A stretch of 64,000 nt of DNA from Paulownia fortunei (GCA_019321725.1 CM033111.1:2666001-2730000), one strand, 5' to 3'; positions 11,067-25,779 are shown, counted from the first letter of the stretch. Notes: generated by a model from the sequence alone, not told the origin. Numbers and translations: made by a program.

Positions 11067-14000
11067 ATGGGGAGATGGAGAGCTTCCCTCATAATCTCCC
11101 GCATCATATCTGCATCCAAATCGATTAATAATCCCAATAATAGCAGAAACCCATTTCCAAGATCTCCAGTTTCACCGTTAATGTCAGAACCCAGAAATTA
11201 TTTCTTGAATTTGAGGTCATTTTCTGCGCTCCCATCTCCATCCCCTCACTATGCTGAAGAATTTGATTTCAAGATTCATGATTTTAATCAGAACCACGTG
11301 TTGGGGAGGAACCTCTGGAGAATGAGGAGGTTGGGAAAATCCCAGTTAAAGCGTTTTTTCTCTGCACCAGGTTCAACTCCTTTTTAACTGTATAGCTAAG
11401 TGCAGCTTCCACTGGTATGCATGTGAAGTTTTGATTTTTCTTGTTCTGGGACATGTGGGGCTTTTGCGATATTGGTTGGTTATCCTATGTTTAATTTTGC
11501 TGAGAATTTCGGTTACTCTTGGCTTCATAATAGATGCTAGTGTTGCATCTGTTTCTTTCTTTCTTTCTTTTTATTTCAAAAAGCTGTTGGTTTTGTATAC
11601 GTGTGAATGTCTGTTTGTTGACTGGGATTATGAATTTGGCGAGATTTGGTTTTTGTTCTGAAAAGCAAATGAACACTCTCAATGATGGTAACCTATATAC
11701 TTGGTGATATCGTGTGACGCACTCAAGCTATCCGAGGGCCTTATTCCTAAAAAATATGCACGACTCACTCTCTCTTTTAAGCCTTTTGATTTGGAATAGT
11801 ACCTTGTGCCTGGCAATTAATGTTTACATAAGCATATGATGATTTTCAGGTTATTAAAATTTATAATTTCAAAATAAGTAATTGTGAATAGTTATGCAAC
11901 AGAGCATTCAATAAAAGACTTCAAATATCTGCTTTTCTGGATCTGGGAGCTTTGTCTGCTCCAATTCAGTTATCGCCTTGAGGAGAGTTGGATTAGGGCA
12001 AAAACTTTGAAGATTTTCTGGTTAGTGGGTTTAGGGGTTCTGATTTCAGTATTAATATTTTTGCTGGGAATGTCCAACTTTCCGATGCATCACAGTTTAC
12101 TGCTGCAAAGTTGCGGAAATTTTAAATGTGGAAAGTTGTTGGTTATGGACTTTTTTTCCCACCAACAACTATTTTGTCGCTACCTCAGCTTTTATTTATT
12201 TATCAGGCTTATGTAAATTGCTACTTAACTGTAGTCTCTAGGAACTTCCCTTTTCCATTAAACCCACTATCTTTAATTTATTTGTGTTGCATTGGTAGAC
12301 GCAAAAGTTACCCTTGTGCTGAAGTTCAAGGTGTGGGCTGAGTTACACTGATAATTTGATGTTTAGGCAAGCAAGAAGATTAGAACATTTGACTAATACC
12401 CTTACTAATAGGTATTAACAACTATAGATTTTGGAATAACGGCTAGGTTCATACTGCATGATGACATTTTGAGTAGTATTTGCTCAGTTTTATAACTGCA
12501 TTGCTATCAGGCAAATGGAAAATTCATATAGTGTAATCTTTCCTGTCTGGATTTGCGACTTTGCAAAATTTTAAAACTTTGACTGGGCATCAATTTCCTC
12601 GATCAAATGAACTTGTACTTGCCACATAAAGTTAATCTTTTGGAGTAGATTTTATTCATTCCATGATCCTTTGCAATTGTTCTAGTTTTTTCAAGAAGGA
12701 TAAGGATTAAAGTGGAACTTCTATTATAATCTTTGTAATTCTGATCAGTTCACTTTGTTTTTTACCATCTACCACTTGTCAATATGAATCTTTATTATAC
12801 AATTTAGAGCACTATCTAGTAGTGGTATAAATGAGGAGATTCTAGCTTTTCTCCTTTTTGTGGTATTCTTTATTGTCCTTGTTTTGAAGATGTCAAAACA
12901 TAAATAACATAATTGTAAATCTAAATACCTCCAGTCCCGGAGAGATGGGGCAACGATGGGGATGGGGTTTGCCGAGGGGGAGAGGGGTGGTTTAGGAAAG
13001 AAACAAAAATGGGTTCCACGTAATAAAGTTCCTGTGTCACAAGTGAGGTTTTATTTAGAATGTCAAAATTTAAGCTAGCTACAAACTCCGATAAGCTTGA
13101 GACAACTTCTTATTAGATTGCTGACTAAATATGATCACTATGCACTAAATTCTATTTTCCCTTTTATTTTATCAAATTGGGCTTGCTTTGTGATACATAG
13201 TTTTTTGGTATCTGTTTCACTACAGTTATGGGATTTCTGAATAACAATGGTTTGTGGTTTTTGCTGCTTGTTGGAGTGGTCTAAATTCGTGTTTGGTGAT
13301 GTTTGTTTGTTGTGGGATTCATACACCTGCACTCACCATTCCCTTTTTCTCGGTGTTCCATCTGCATTGTCTGGTCTCTCAGATTCATGGTTTTCGCAGT
13401 GTTGATTTGAAGAGCATGCAAGCTGAGAATTCAAAATATGTTATCCCTCCAACCTCGCGTTCATCAAATTCTATTGCTCTCAGATTTTGTGATTCCCCAT
13501 GGAAAAATGTAAGAAGATTTCATGTGCCTATGCTTGCTTATTTAAAGTAAATGTTGACAATATTCTGCTTCCTTTTTTCTTGAATTTCTATCTCAAATAG
13601 CATATTGGCACCATGTATAGTGCAAATATTATAGTTTTAACTTCTTATTTAGTTTGATGAAATAATTGTAAGCGTTGTGAAGGAACATAAATTCTGTCAT
13701 AAAGCTGTTCCCCGCAGGTAAAAGGAAAATGAGGTAGGAGAATGGGGACGGGTATCTATGGATGAACTGTAGTATTGATTCATAATATATTGTCATCAAT
13801 AGTTGCCTTGCATAAAGGACTTGAATTTGTTATTAACAACGAAAAAAACTCGTCATTGGTTTAGGACATGGTAGAGACTATCTACATTTGATGTGGGCTG
13901 TCTCTTCTTTTCAATTTTTTCTCCTTGAATCTAGAAATGCCATGTGTATGGATGTTTTAAGACGTTTTAAATACTAGTTCCATTAATTTCTGAAATCTGG

Positions 14001-17000
14001 TTTGGTTCATTTTTTAGATTGTTCCACAAAGAAGAAATATACTTTATCTATTGAGAATGAACACCACAAAATCTTAGTGAGAGTGGGGAAAACGGGTATT
14101 TTTAAAAAATGCTGTTTTAACCTAAAAATAATCAATAACAATCCATACAAGTCACAATGTTCACTATTAAGTAAAAGGTACTCTTGCGTAATAAATAATC
14201 AGTCTTGAAGTATTATTGCCAGCTGGTTTAGTTGGATATCTTTGACTGTTCGTGGAGTAGCTAATCCTGACTTGTTACAAGTTGTTTTTCAATTACCATC
14301 TAAAGATGTATTTCATCTCGTAAACATGCCAAATCTTAGTATTTGTGTTTAACTGTTCATATTCATATTCCAATGGTCTTGGTTTGAAAAAATGGGAATG
14401 TTTGTAGATCAAATGCCACACCATGTCAACTCAAGTGAAGTCTTTGACTTATATTCTTCTTATATAGGCCTCATGGCAGGGAGGTGTGGTTGAAGAGAGC
14501 GTGAGTTCCTACCGTTACATGGTCGTCTTCCAGTATGGTTCGGCAGTCCTATTCAATGTTCAGGATCATGAAGTTGATTTGTACCTGCAGGCTGTTAGTC
14601 GACATGGTTCTGGATTGCTTCCTGAGATAAGAAAAGATGGTGAAGCTCCTCTTTTTTTCATTTTTTATAGATATTATTGGGTCTCATGTATTCATCTTCA
14701 CCATTCCTTATGATAAATGTGTTTGCAATCTGTCGCCTATCAGTATTGAATCGCTCTTCTTGTATGAACTAACGTTTATGGTGTTCTACTTAACTGGTAT
14801 TGGACTTAATGTAAATATTGTATCTGTGAGAACTACATGCACGTACACGTGTACGAGAAAGAGAGGGAGGGAGTTTAACCTTGGTATGCTTGAGGCTTGA
14901 GTTAGGGTGGAAAGAAGAGAACATGAAACAGCTCATACAGTTTGATTTAAAAAGCTGCAAATAACTATATAATGTGGAACTTCGTCATAATTCAGTTCAA
15001 AAAGATGCCTGTATGGGGGCTAACAATATCTATGTGATGGGGTAACAGGCATATGAAAAACATGCCAGAGACCAATGGTAGGCCTACTGATTGAGGCATT
15101 CACTTTCTTGAAGTGGTGCAGCTTTGGGTTGCCGGGTTTGGGAAAGGTGATTTATTGTGTAATCTATATAATTAAAACCACATTAATTGGAAAGTTTTAA
15201 AAGGAGTTAAAAATGATTCCAGGTTTTTCAATTACTGTATGAAGTATCCAGTGCTTTCTGTACACCGATTAGGTTGTCCAGAGTTGTGCATTATTATGGT
15301 CCTATTGCTTGCCCATATAATTACTACTGCATCTGCTGCTGAACTTTTATCAGATGAATGTTCCGTTTGTACGTTGCTTGTATTTTGTATTGATCATACT
15401 ACAGCATGAATCTGTAGTTATCTTCATTTTGAAAACTTTTCTTCTTACATCAGATTATGCTATAAAAGAGAAGCCTTTGTTGGTTGAGGATATGCAGGGA
15501 GGTTCAGATTACATTGTTCTGAAAAATCTGGACACAGATAGCATTCGTGTAATCAGTAGCGTGCTTGGCCAAAGCATTGCTCTGGATTATTTTGTGTCGC
15601 AGGTAAACAGTTAGATATGATACTGTTCTCTTTTTTCTACATTGTTTGTAAATTGTGCTTGAAATTTTCTTATTGCTTCTGTGGAAGCATATAGCTCGAG
15701 ACTGGCACTAAATGTGATGAATAGTTCAATATAGCCATTTGGCAGTCTTTTCAAACTTATCTGAACTTGAAAATTGTAATATTGTCTCTTAGGTTGATGG
15801 TATGGTTGAAGAGTTTGCAGAAATAAATCGTGGAATGGAGAAAACTGGTACTTTCACAATGGACAGGAAGAAGTTGTTTCAACTTGTTGGGAAGGCTAAT
15901 TCAAATTTAGCTGATGTGATTCTAAAAGTTGGTCTGTTTGAAAGGTAATTTTTAAATTGATGCCTGGCAAACTTTCTAATGTGAGTTTGCACTCTTCCAG
16001 AAACATAAAGTGCCTCAAATTCAAACTATTCATCGTGCTGCCTGTTCCATCTTTGATATCTGATCAACATTCTGAGTGATGTTTGTTTAAAAAATTGGAA
16101 CAACAGAGTAAGTTTGAATTAGTAGTTTTAGGATTTCCATTTCACGGGAGGTTTTTTGTGCTTCAGACTTGAAACATAGGAGCTCTCTTTTGCTAAGGGG
16201 CAGATAAGTGCTATAAATAATTTTTGGAACTGTTGGGTGTTGCATCAATAGATACCAGACTCCTCGCTTGCTGGTATTTAGATTTTATTTTTGTGCTTTT
16301 TTTCGTTTAGAACCTTGTGATAATCTGATAATCCAACACTTATCTGGGCAATCTCATCATGTCTCATAAATCTATAGTTGTATTAATGTCCAAATTTCCT
16401 GCTTTTGCACAGGTGAGTTTTCTCTGGAGAAATTTATTGCTTTATATTCTGTGATGCATATATACACTTGATGTGCGTTTCTTACTTTAGAACTTGGGTG
16501 ACTTGTCACTATCTATTTTCATGTAATTTCTTACTGTGTGAAGGCTGTAAAGTCCTATCAATCTAACATCTAAGACCATCTTATCTACTTACTGGCATCT
16601 TCATTGAACTATTTGTCTTTTTGCTGCTCGAGCTCTAGAGATTTCAAGTGGTAGTGTTGAAAGTTTTTATTGTGCATACTTCAGATCAGAAATTGCTTGG
16701 AAAGATGCAAAATATGCACAAATACTTGACTACCTTCGTGAGGAATACGAGGTCACTCAGCGATTCGGAAACCTTGATTTTAAGTTAAAATTTGTTGAGG
16801 TATGCATTCTTTCAACTTTTCGGTAGTAAATGTTGTTGGACATTTTTCATGTGGGTATTTCGAAGACTTGGAAAGATTTTCATCATATGGTGATTGCTTG
16901 ATTGCCTAATTGATCAAAATGATCAATCAATTTAATTATAAATGAGCTTAAGTCTTCGGATTAGTTACCGGTTGACTAGATCCGTTGATTGTGAATTTCC

Positions 17001-17963
17001 TTTTCTTAATTCCCATATGAGCTTACTTTGAGTCTATATGTATAGCCCACCATTCTATGAACATGGGACAACCGAAAAGCAAAGCAAAGCCTTGCAATTT
17101 CCTTTTGTCTGTAGCATATTACATTACACATAAGCCCAAAAAGCTCAGGCTTTTTGATTACCAATAATTGCAATTTTCCTTCTTTCATGTGTTTTTTTTT
17201 CAAGTCTATTAGCTTATCGTCTTCTTAATATTGTAAATCTTTTCTCTCTTCACCTCTTTAGTGTTTCACTTAGAAAGTTCACTTGAATTAGCTTTCTATC
17301 ATTCATCCAAAATTCTAAAATTTGGAGAACAATTGAGATCTCACCATATATTGTGCACTAGTGGTGGGATAGAACTGTTGAATTCCGGGGAGTAATAGCC
17401 GTGAAACATATTGCACCGAGTTATTAACTGTTAGGAGTGAAACTACTCTTTTAGGACAGTGCTTATCCTTCTAATTCTGACATGATCTTCTTTCGCAAAT
17501 CCTATTGCATCATTTATTGTATTGCAGTAATCACCACCACATGTGGATAAAATATTACACGTGACGGATAATCAATGCAATGCAACATAGGATGCAATAA
17601 GATGTCGCAATAGAAGATCTCATGTGGTTCTCACTTTCTATTATATTTGTCTTATTCCTACTCTCCCTTCAACAGGTACTTGCGACTTATTTTTTCCAAC
17701 AAACGTTGGCATAAGTTTCGTTTGGTTTGAGGTCAATGTAGGAATAGAACTTCATACTTGTCGTCTCCTTCTACAATAAGAGTATTACAACTGACAGTGA
17801 GATTTTATTTCTTTGCCTGCAGCACAACATTCATTTTCTTCAAGAAGTGCTTCAAAACCGAAAGTCAGATTTGCTGGAATGGTGCATCATTGTCTTGTTG
17901 AGTATAGAAAACATAATCTCAGTGTACGAGATTGTCCGCGACTCCATTGGGACTTCCATATGA
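11067..17963 (+). CDS. RRG: RRG-like DUF155 (RMD1/Sif2 family) mitochondrial protein, with a frame break in exon 1
   Basis: In Arabidopsis, RETARDED ROOT GROWTH is a mitochondrial DUF155 protein needed for root-meristem cell division. Seven exons: 11067-11370, 13400-13508, 14468-14639, 15454-15602, 15793-15944, 16685-16799 and 17823-17963; all introns are GT-AG and the phases agree. The start MGRWRA and the basic, Ser/Asn-rich leader suit a mitochondrial presequence. The DUF155 core includes YRYMVVFQYGSAVLFNV, DYAIKEKPLLVEDMQGG, LGQSIALDYFVSQVDGMVEEF, KKLFQLVGKANSNLADVILK and LREEYEVTQRFGNLDFKLKF. A C-terminal hydrophobic helix follows (LLEWCIIVLLSIENIISVYEIV). The protein would be about 380 aa. 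Oddity: the ATG frame carries through to about 11302, but the conserved end of exon 1 (EEVGKIPVKAFFLCT) lies in the -1 frame, so one base seems to be missing at about 11288-11307. The gene may be a real mutant allele or the base may be lost by sequencing error. Confidence 0.9.
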
Positions 17964-20236
17964 ACACAAAATACACACAAAATTCTTTTGCTGCTACAAA
18001 ATTGCTGCAGCCACATTACAGTTATATTGTGATAACAAATTTGATTGTTTAACTACAGAATTGATTCAATTGTAGCAATATATTTTGCTTAGTTAAAACA
18101 GTGTATAGTTCCCTCTTTTGTTTATTACTACTGTATGTGCCAGAAAGTCTTGGTTCTTTGGAGATTTTTACCATCATATCAGCTTTTAAAACTTGCATCA
18201 GAAAGTGCAAAGATACAAATGCAAATGATTTCATTGCACTTCTGAAAGGGGTCGACACAAACTGAATTTCACTTAGCTTGGCAAATAATTTGAAAGAAGA
18301 AAAGAAAAAATAAATAAATGTCGATAGCAACAATTCAGAGGGATGATGATGATAACTCATTTTAAAGGATCGAATTTAAATGAGTTTTTAACGATTAATT
18401 GAATAGTTTTGTATATTTTAAACCCCACTTATCTTTACTTGAATTTTCTAATTTTCCCATTATGTTTTAAGGTGGGGTAAAGGGCAAAAACACTTTCATG
18501 ACTATGCAAGATTTAATATTTTGGATTGTAAGTTTTAGTTGCTTAATTTGTTGGTTTTTATGTAGAAATTTATTATTTTGTTTAGTTGATTAATTTGTTG
18601 GGTTTTTCATAGAAATTTTGAATATGTTTACAGTACGATGTGAACGAAAAATTTATATAGTTTATCAATTTTTAATATATAAAAGTTGGGTTATTCCATG
18701 TCACTCATTTTTCATATTTTAAATTAACTCATATTCTCTTAAAATTAAATTTTTTGAATTATAATTTTCGCAAAATTTGAAAAATTTAGAAGCCCTTCCT
18801 CTTTAGCTATGTTCAAATTTGAAAAGTTCGTACTCCAATTTCCCTTTCATAGTATTTTTGAAAAGTTCATACTTCTTTAAACCTACATTCTTCAATTGTC
18901 AAAACAAATTAATATTTATAAAAAAAAAAAAGATATAAAGTGTAGAAGCCCTTTCTCTGTTAAATATATATTTGTAAATATTCTTAAATAGTTATATCAC
19001 TGGCTTAGCCTAGTTTTTCCCCAAAATAACCCCACCAACGATCCGACTTCTCCTCGGCGGCCCGGCGACTTCTGTACGGCTCCACCTCCTCCAGCATCCT
19101 GGTACTTCTCTTTCCATTTTTTTCTCCTTGTTTTCTATTTTTTTTTAATTTTCGTTGCTTCCGTTCTTCTTATAATCTGTTATTTTTTTCTTTTCCCATC
19201 GTTCTGCACGATCATTAATATACATCGTAACCCTCATTTTTTTTTTAAAATTATTCTTCTTTTGTTGAAATCAGCAATTAGATGTTTAAATTTCTCATGG
19301 GCGGTTATTTGTTTCCGTGCTCAAGAACCATAACTTACATCCTAGCCCTATTTTTTTTCATTTTTTCTTGTTTGTTCTATTTTAAGTCGAAATTAGTAAC
19401 TAGATGCTGAAATTTCCGGAATAATCCATAAAAATTTCTGAATTTCATGAATTTATGAAATATTCGGATTGATCGCTTGTTATGATCCAAGTCAAGATCA
19501 TAACTTTCACCATCAATTGTGGAGACTGTAGAGAAATTGATAGAGAAAGAAGGGAGAAGAGGCTTGACAGAGAAATAAGAAACTTGGGAAGAATTTAGAA
19601 AGAGGAATCAGATTTGCTATTCAACTTCCAAAAACTGACTTCTACTTCTACCGTTCTCCTATTTATAATGCTCTCAACTAACCTAGCTAACTCAACTAAT
19701 TAACTGATGCAATTTATCCCTAATTGTTGTTGCTTACGAAATCGGTTTTTTACTTGAAGACTCGTGTTTGCCTCTTGTCTGCTTTTTCGTCATTTTTCCT
19801 TCATAACATTGCTGAAATAGATGGATTCTGTGCTGTACAAAAAGATTTTTCTTTTGGAGTTCAATGCTGTATTTGACATAATGATTTTGTCCAACTTGTT
19901 GAATGGAATGAGTTATAAACGCATGCTGTAGTATCTATCTCATAGACAAATATTTATATATCTAGGTGATATTTTCCTTTAAATGATTGTGAAAGAATTT
20001 TATTAGACGAATCTGGTAATAGATGTGAATTTTACTTTCAAGACACGGCATCCTGTTGGTTCCGAAATTTTATGCAGCTGTGAGAATCTGCCCTTTAGGA
20101 GGTAGTAGTAGGAGAACACTAAACCTACTGAAACTTCAATACATGGAAAACAATCAGTCAAATGAATTCTCTCTGTCTATCTGATATCTGGCTAGAATCA
20201 ATTGATATGAATGTGATCAACAGGGAACAAAGTGAA
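17964..20236. other. Spacer: RRG 3' region and HRD1 promoter/5' UTR
   Basis: 17964-18360 is probably RRG 3' UTR. 18360-19000 is AT-rich with no gene. A short GC-rich patch at 19020-19102 followed by GTAC is a likely non-coding first exon of HRD1. An acceptor AG at 20222-20223 directly before GGAACAAAGTGAAATGATG would place the second exon start at 20224. Confidence 0.5.
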
Positions 20237-23200
20237 ATGATGAAGCTGCAAACTTATGCTGGACTTAGCTTAATAGCTACATTGGCTGTTATTTATCATG
20301 CCTTTAGTAGTAGAGGCCAGTTTTATCCCGCAATGGTTTACTTATCGACTTCAAAGATCAGTTTGGTGCTTCTTTTAAATATGGGCCTGGTTGTTATGTG
20401 CATTTTGTGGCAATTGACCAAGAAAATCTTCCTCGGCTCACTGCGAGAAGCGGAAGTCGAAAGGCTGAATGAGCAGTCCTGGCGGGAAGTCATGGAAATA
20501 CTGTTTGCAATCACTATTTTCAGACAAGATTTTTCGGTTACATTTATTGCGATGGTTACTGCTTTACTTCTGATCAAGGCTTTGCATTGGTTGGCCCAAA
20601 AGAGGGTTGAATACATTGAAACAACTCCATCTGTTCCTAGGCTATCTCACATCCGCATCATATCTTTCATGGGATTCCTTCTCCTTATTGACAGTAGCTT
20701 TCTGTACAATTCAATAAAGTATTTGGTAGAAACCAGACAGGCATCAGTTTCACTCTTCTTTTCATTCGAGTAAGTTTCTTGAACTATGTTATCTAATATG
20801 TTTCTTTTGTCACTGATTTTTTTTTAAGAGATGTTATTCTCGTAAATTTTTTTCTTTTTCAGATACTTGATATTGGCCACAACAACTGTATCAACATTTG
20901 TGAAGTATATATTCTACGTTAGTGACATGCTTATGGAAGGACAATGGGAAAAGAAGGCTGTCTACACCTTTTACTTGGAGCTTATACGAGACTTGCTCCA
21001 CTTGACTATGTATATGTGTTTCTTCCTTGTCATTTTTGTGTAAGCAACCTTTCAGCTTAATTTCTTCTGCATGGATCAGGGTACAATATGTTGATTATCC
21101 AAAGTGTTAATGCATATGTGTTCCTTGGGAGGTTTCCATGTGCATCTTTACAATAATACCGAGTACTTATTTGTTGTTGTTCATGCTTATTTTTTTGCTT
21201 GTACTGGGGATGTGTTTTTTTTCTATATGGAATGTTTGTCTTGGGAAGTAGACTTCTAGAACTTCTTATTCCACTGTATTGCATGATTTTTGTAGTGGTT
21301 TAGCATTTAACCAGATTAAAGTCCTATATATTCTAGTTGATGTGGGCGAGTATAAGTTGTTGATTTACTGCTCAGTTGCGACAGATTGTGTATGTCATTC
21401 TGTGGTCCAAAGCATTACCATGATATCTGATATGCTTGGCTATTCAGTAAATGTAGCTTTGATTCTCATCTGATTCCCCAAACTACTTAAATAATTTTCC
21501 TGATGCTCTCATTTCATGAACATAATGTATTCAATTTTTCTTAATCCTGTCTGACTTCCCAAAAAATTCCGAATGTGGTATTATTATTTGCTCTTTTCTC
21601 TCCCCAGGAATTATGGTGTGCCTCTTCACTTGATCCGGGAGCTGTATGAGACGTTCCGTAACTTTAAAATCCGTGTGGCTGATTACATACGTTATCGCAA
21701 GATCACCTCAAATATGAATGATCGTTTCCCAGATGCAACGCCTGAAGAGCTCAATTTGTAAGCAGTTTTTGCTTAATGGAATTAAGTAGTTTGGTTTCTA
21801 CTGATGTCTCTAATTTGCATTTCTTAATTACTTCTTACCTGTGCAGGAATGATGCAACCTGCATTATATGTCGGGAGGAGATGACTACGGCGAAGAAACT
21901 TATATGTGGGCATCTTTTTCATGTCCACTGTCTCAGGTCGTGGTTAGAAAGACAAAATACATGCCCTACATGCAGAGCGCTTGTTGTACCACCTGAAAAT
22001 GGGACATCGACTACTGGACTAAGGGCTGATGGTCACCAGCAAGGTATGATGTTGTACTTGTGTGTGATTCGGCTTCTGTTGATGTTTGAGGCCTGTTACA
22101 GCAATAGAGCTCAATCCCTGTTGACTGTAACCGATGAGGCATGAATTTTGCTGTATTTCACCGTCTGCCCATTTCAAATTGAAAATCAAGCTTGCTAATC
22201 TGGAATCTAGAATATCAAAGTTGACTTCATTTGTTGGTTTTGCTTTATATTGAGGAACCCCATTGTCTTATGCAAATCATTTGACTAAAATTGTTGGTGG
22301 CACACAGGAACTAGCACTCCTGGTCCATCGTCTCAAGGCTCTGTTGGTGATAGTGTAGCAAATGATAATGTCAGTCAGCATCAGGCTAGACTCCAAGCTG
22401 CTGCTTCTGCTGCCTCTATATATGAGAAATCTTTTGTTTATCCTTCTCCAAATACTCTATTGTGGTATGCACTTTTTTTCTACTGTTTATTATTGCATTT
22501 TTTCCATGGCTTCTGCTTATATGGAAACTGGAAAGCTGGAAACTTCATGTTTTACTTGAGTTTGGGTCTTTCAGAATTTCCTACATTCTGCTGTTTTGGG
22601 CTATAATAGAGCATGGATTGCTTTAGGTGTATGACAATTTGCTTTTGCAATGTAGTATTTATAACTGGAAAACATATGGGTATCTGTCGAGGATGATGAC
22701 ATCTGGCTGAGTCTGTTCTACTAGCTAAGCAACTTTTAAAATTTTGTGATTCAAGGATTTCTTGGGGATGACTATTAACTTGCAGACTATCTTTCCTTAG
22801 ATACATGTGTCATCTTGCATGCAGGTGTTTTCAATTGTTTTTCTAATGAAGAGAGGAGATAGCAATAATCTGGCATTAAATATCTGTGTGTTTTCAGGTC
22901 ACCTGGATATACCTTACTTCCTCGTCAATTTGGACATCCTGGCAACACTGTAATGGAAAACAATGGTGGAGATGGAGCTCTGAGTGGACTGTCTCAACAG
23001 TATCAGCTTGCAAATATGACCTTTGCGCATTTACCTCAGTGCACTTTTGTCCCTTCGCAGTTCAAGAGACACAATGGGCAATTCGAGGCAGGGAGTGCAT
23101 CAGTCTCTCAACATGATTTACAAGTGAAACTAATTGAACACCAGATTGAGGTAATTAATTCCTTTGAATTGTCTGGTTGAATTTTTTACTTTTCTTGTGT

Positions 23201-24038
23201 AAAATGGGCTCAAATTAGTTATCTTACACTTTAGTATTTTTTTATTTCTTTTTTTCATGGGGAGACATTTTTGCCTTTTTGTTGTGGAGATGAAGCATGA
23301 GATGATGGAAAGAGACCTACATTTCCTTCAAGCCATTCTTTTTCAAAATTTGTTACTTTCATGATTATAAAGGTTAAGTGATGGGCTAATATAAAATATA
23401 TGCTGTTCTTATAATGATTAGAACATCTTATTAAAATAAATGTGAATAGAAACAATGAGAGAGGGGGTGAGATACTACAGAGCACATGCTTCAAAAATCT
23501 ATGCATTGATCTTTTGAAAGTATGACGAGGGAGAGCTGTGGAGTATAGGGGGGATGACTAAGAGATATTCTCCTTAGAAAAACAATCCGTGAGAGAGAGA
23601 GAGGATGAGCGAGCTTGACTTCTCCGTATAGTTATCTAAAAGAATTGATTTTTTCCACCTAAAAAAGTTACCCCATAAGCATGATATCCAAGCATAATAT
23701 TATTTTCAAACAAATATTAACATCAAATTAACAGTAATACTAGTCAGGTGTGAAATGGTCACTAGTCCCTTGTTTTTTTTTTTTTTCCTGTTTTTTAAAT
23801 ATATATCTGTCCACTTTTCGGTTATAAATATTGGTAGAATTGTTAGCATTTAATACTGTTTACTTATATCCAATATTTTGGGCAGTTTCTGCAGCGCCAG
23901 CTCCAGCTTCTGCAAACATCAAGTAGTGAGAACAAAATGGATCTAGGAACATCTGATATCAAGGGAAAGACTGTATCATCACCATCTTCATCTATTGTAG
24001 ACTCTAGCGAGACTGGCAATCCAGGGGCCACAGACTGA
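20237..24038 (+). CDS. HRD1: ERAD E3 ubiquitin ligase HRD1 (synoviolin-like)
   Basis: Multi-pass ER membrane ubiquitin ligase of ER-associated degradation. Coding exons: 20237-20769, 20863-21039, 21608-21757, 21847-22043, 22308-22464, 22898-23150 and 23886-24038 (TGA); they join to 539 aa with consistent phases and GT-AG borders. The start MMKLQTYAGLS is the plant family start; in-frame ATGs at 20162 and 20207 probably lie in an intron or 5' leader. The N-terminal half holds several membrane segments. The RING-H2 is complete: C292, C295, C307, H309, H312, C315, C326, C329 in CIICREEM...CGHLFHVHC...CPTC. The long polar tail is Ser-, Gly- and Gln-rich and ends in a Gln/Leu-rich coiled-coil-like stretch (QVKLIEHQIEFLQRQLQLLQ). 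No damage seen. HRD1A versus HRD1B cannot be assigned by eye. Confidence 0.96.
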
Positions 24039-25779
24039 CAGGCCTTGCAGATATATCCTCTGAAAGTAGCATAAGAGCGAGGAGACACATGGAGGGCGCT
24101 TTCAAGAGTCATGATTTGCACTCAATTCAGTGTCTTCAAATTGATAGTACTTTAAATGCTGTGTATCAATGTCTGAGAATTCAATGTTATTGTATGTTGA
24201 TTATTGTTCCAGATAACACTCCAAAGTTAGCCATGCACTCGGGGTACACAAAGAATTAGTCCAGTCCCTTTTCTTCTTCTCTAGTGTAGAGTTGGGAAAC
24301 CACAAAATCAGGTTTTAATTGAATTTTGAATCCGAGTTTATAGCTTCTGTTACTGTGAAATATTGGTTTAATTTTACTGGGCTACCTGTGTATTTTAACC
24401 CATTTGACTCTATGAATAATGTATATGTACACACCCATGGAATTTGCTTGAGCTCCTTAAATTTTTTGAGTAGTTTCTCTTAGAGATGACATAAGTTGCC
24501 ACATTGCAATATATGGTGTGGATATACAGAGGAGATTATAGATGATTTCATGCACTTTGCACATGTATGTGTGTGAATGTATGTAAATGTGTGTGAATGA
24601 TCAGTACACACACTATCGGGTGTAGTATTAATAAAATCGTAAGATTTAAGATATTTTATCTGGTTATGTGTAATAAGTGTGTATTTTATATATATTTTAC
24701 ATATATTTACATATATATATATATATATATATTTGTGAGTTTATATAAATATACGGTGAAATGTATATTGATAGTCACCGTTGGTGTAACATGTACAAGA
24801 CAACACCCCTTCCAAGGCAAGAGAACTCTAATGCAATTCCTGTTTAGCTGCTATTACTAGTTCTAAGTCCTTATTTCCTTTCTGTTCTTTGTTTATGTAT
24901 TCTGTCATCAATGGCAGAACCAGGAGTATCCTAAATATCACTTTCAATTCTGCATCGGTTTGTGTGTCTCTTTTTTGACAGCAATGACAGTACCGGGTGT
25001 TAATCCTGCTTCGGTTTTCTCAGGACAAGAGTTATACGAGCACTCTTTAACTATTTTTACAATGCATTTATAGTGTTAACCTACCTGAGGAAAGTACTAA
25101 ACATGTCGTACCCGTGACCACCCATGCCATGCCATGCCATTTATTGCTGATACCTTTGAACAGAAGAGTATTACTAACTGTAGCAGCAGCGCCTTTCTCC
25201 TTAAAAACAGACAACCATTCGGATCTGGATCCGGGTCAGAGTAGTGGAATCCATTTTCTGGACGGTAGTGGGGACCGGGGACCACATTCTAAAGTTGGGT
25301 GTCGTTTCCGTAGTTTTGTCATTGAGAGGAGGGGGTGTTGGGGAATTTGGTGAGGCCCAGGCCAGATATTTGTGGACGAAATCGACCTCGGGATTTGAAA
25401 AGGAAAGGATTAGGTACAGTTTTTCATTACTGGGTGTGATTTTTCCCACAAGTTCAATTATGTAGGTTCATTTGTCATTTACCACTAGCTATTAGCTATT
25501 TTCTATTTTCTATTTTCATTTATTCAATTTCTCAGGCTATATTTATTCGGTATTTGAATTTTTATTTTTCTCATCAAAATTCATACTCCAAATATGAACA
25601 AATTAGCAAGTCACGTGATTAAAAATTAGTGGCTGCAATTTGATATGCGTATGATTATACAAGTAGTATAATTTCTTCAAAATAAACAAATTTAATTAGG
25701 AAAATTATACTAAGCTTTGACAGTTTTACTCAGCAAATGCCAATTGATTTTGAGATGACTTGGAAATGGAATCAGGATT

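Noticed and set aside
12126..12341. ORFs within RRG intron 1, including a possible small exon at 12299
   Set aside because: The DUF155 reading continues directly from exon 1 (in the -1 frame) to the exon at 13400, so no extra exon is needed.
20162..20236. Upstream in-frame ATGs as HRD1 start
   Set aside because: Known plant HRD1 proteins begin MMKLQTYAG or similar, and an AG acceptor at 20222-20223 suggests the earlier ATGs are intronic.
25097..25465. Overlapping ORFs on both strands in a less AT-rich patch
   Set aside because: Open in several frames but no family resemblance; composition alone explains it.
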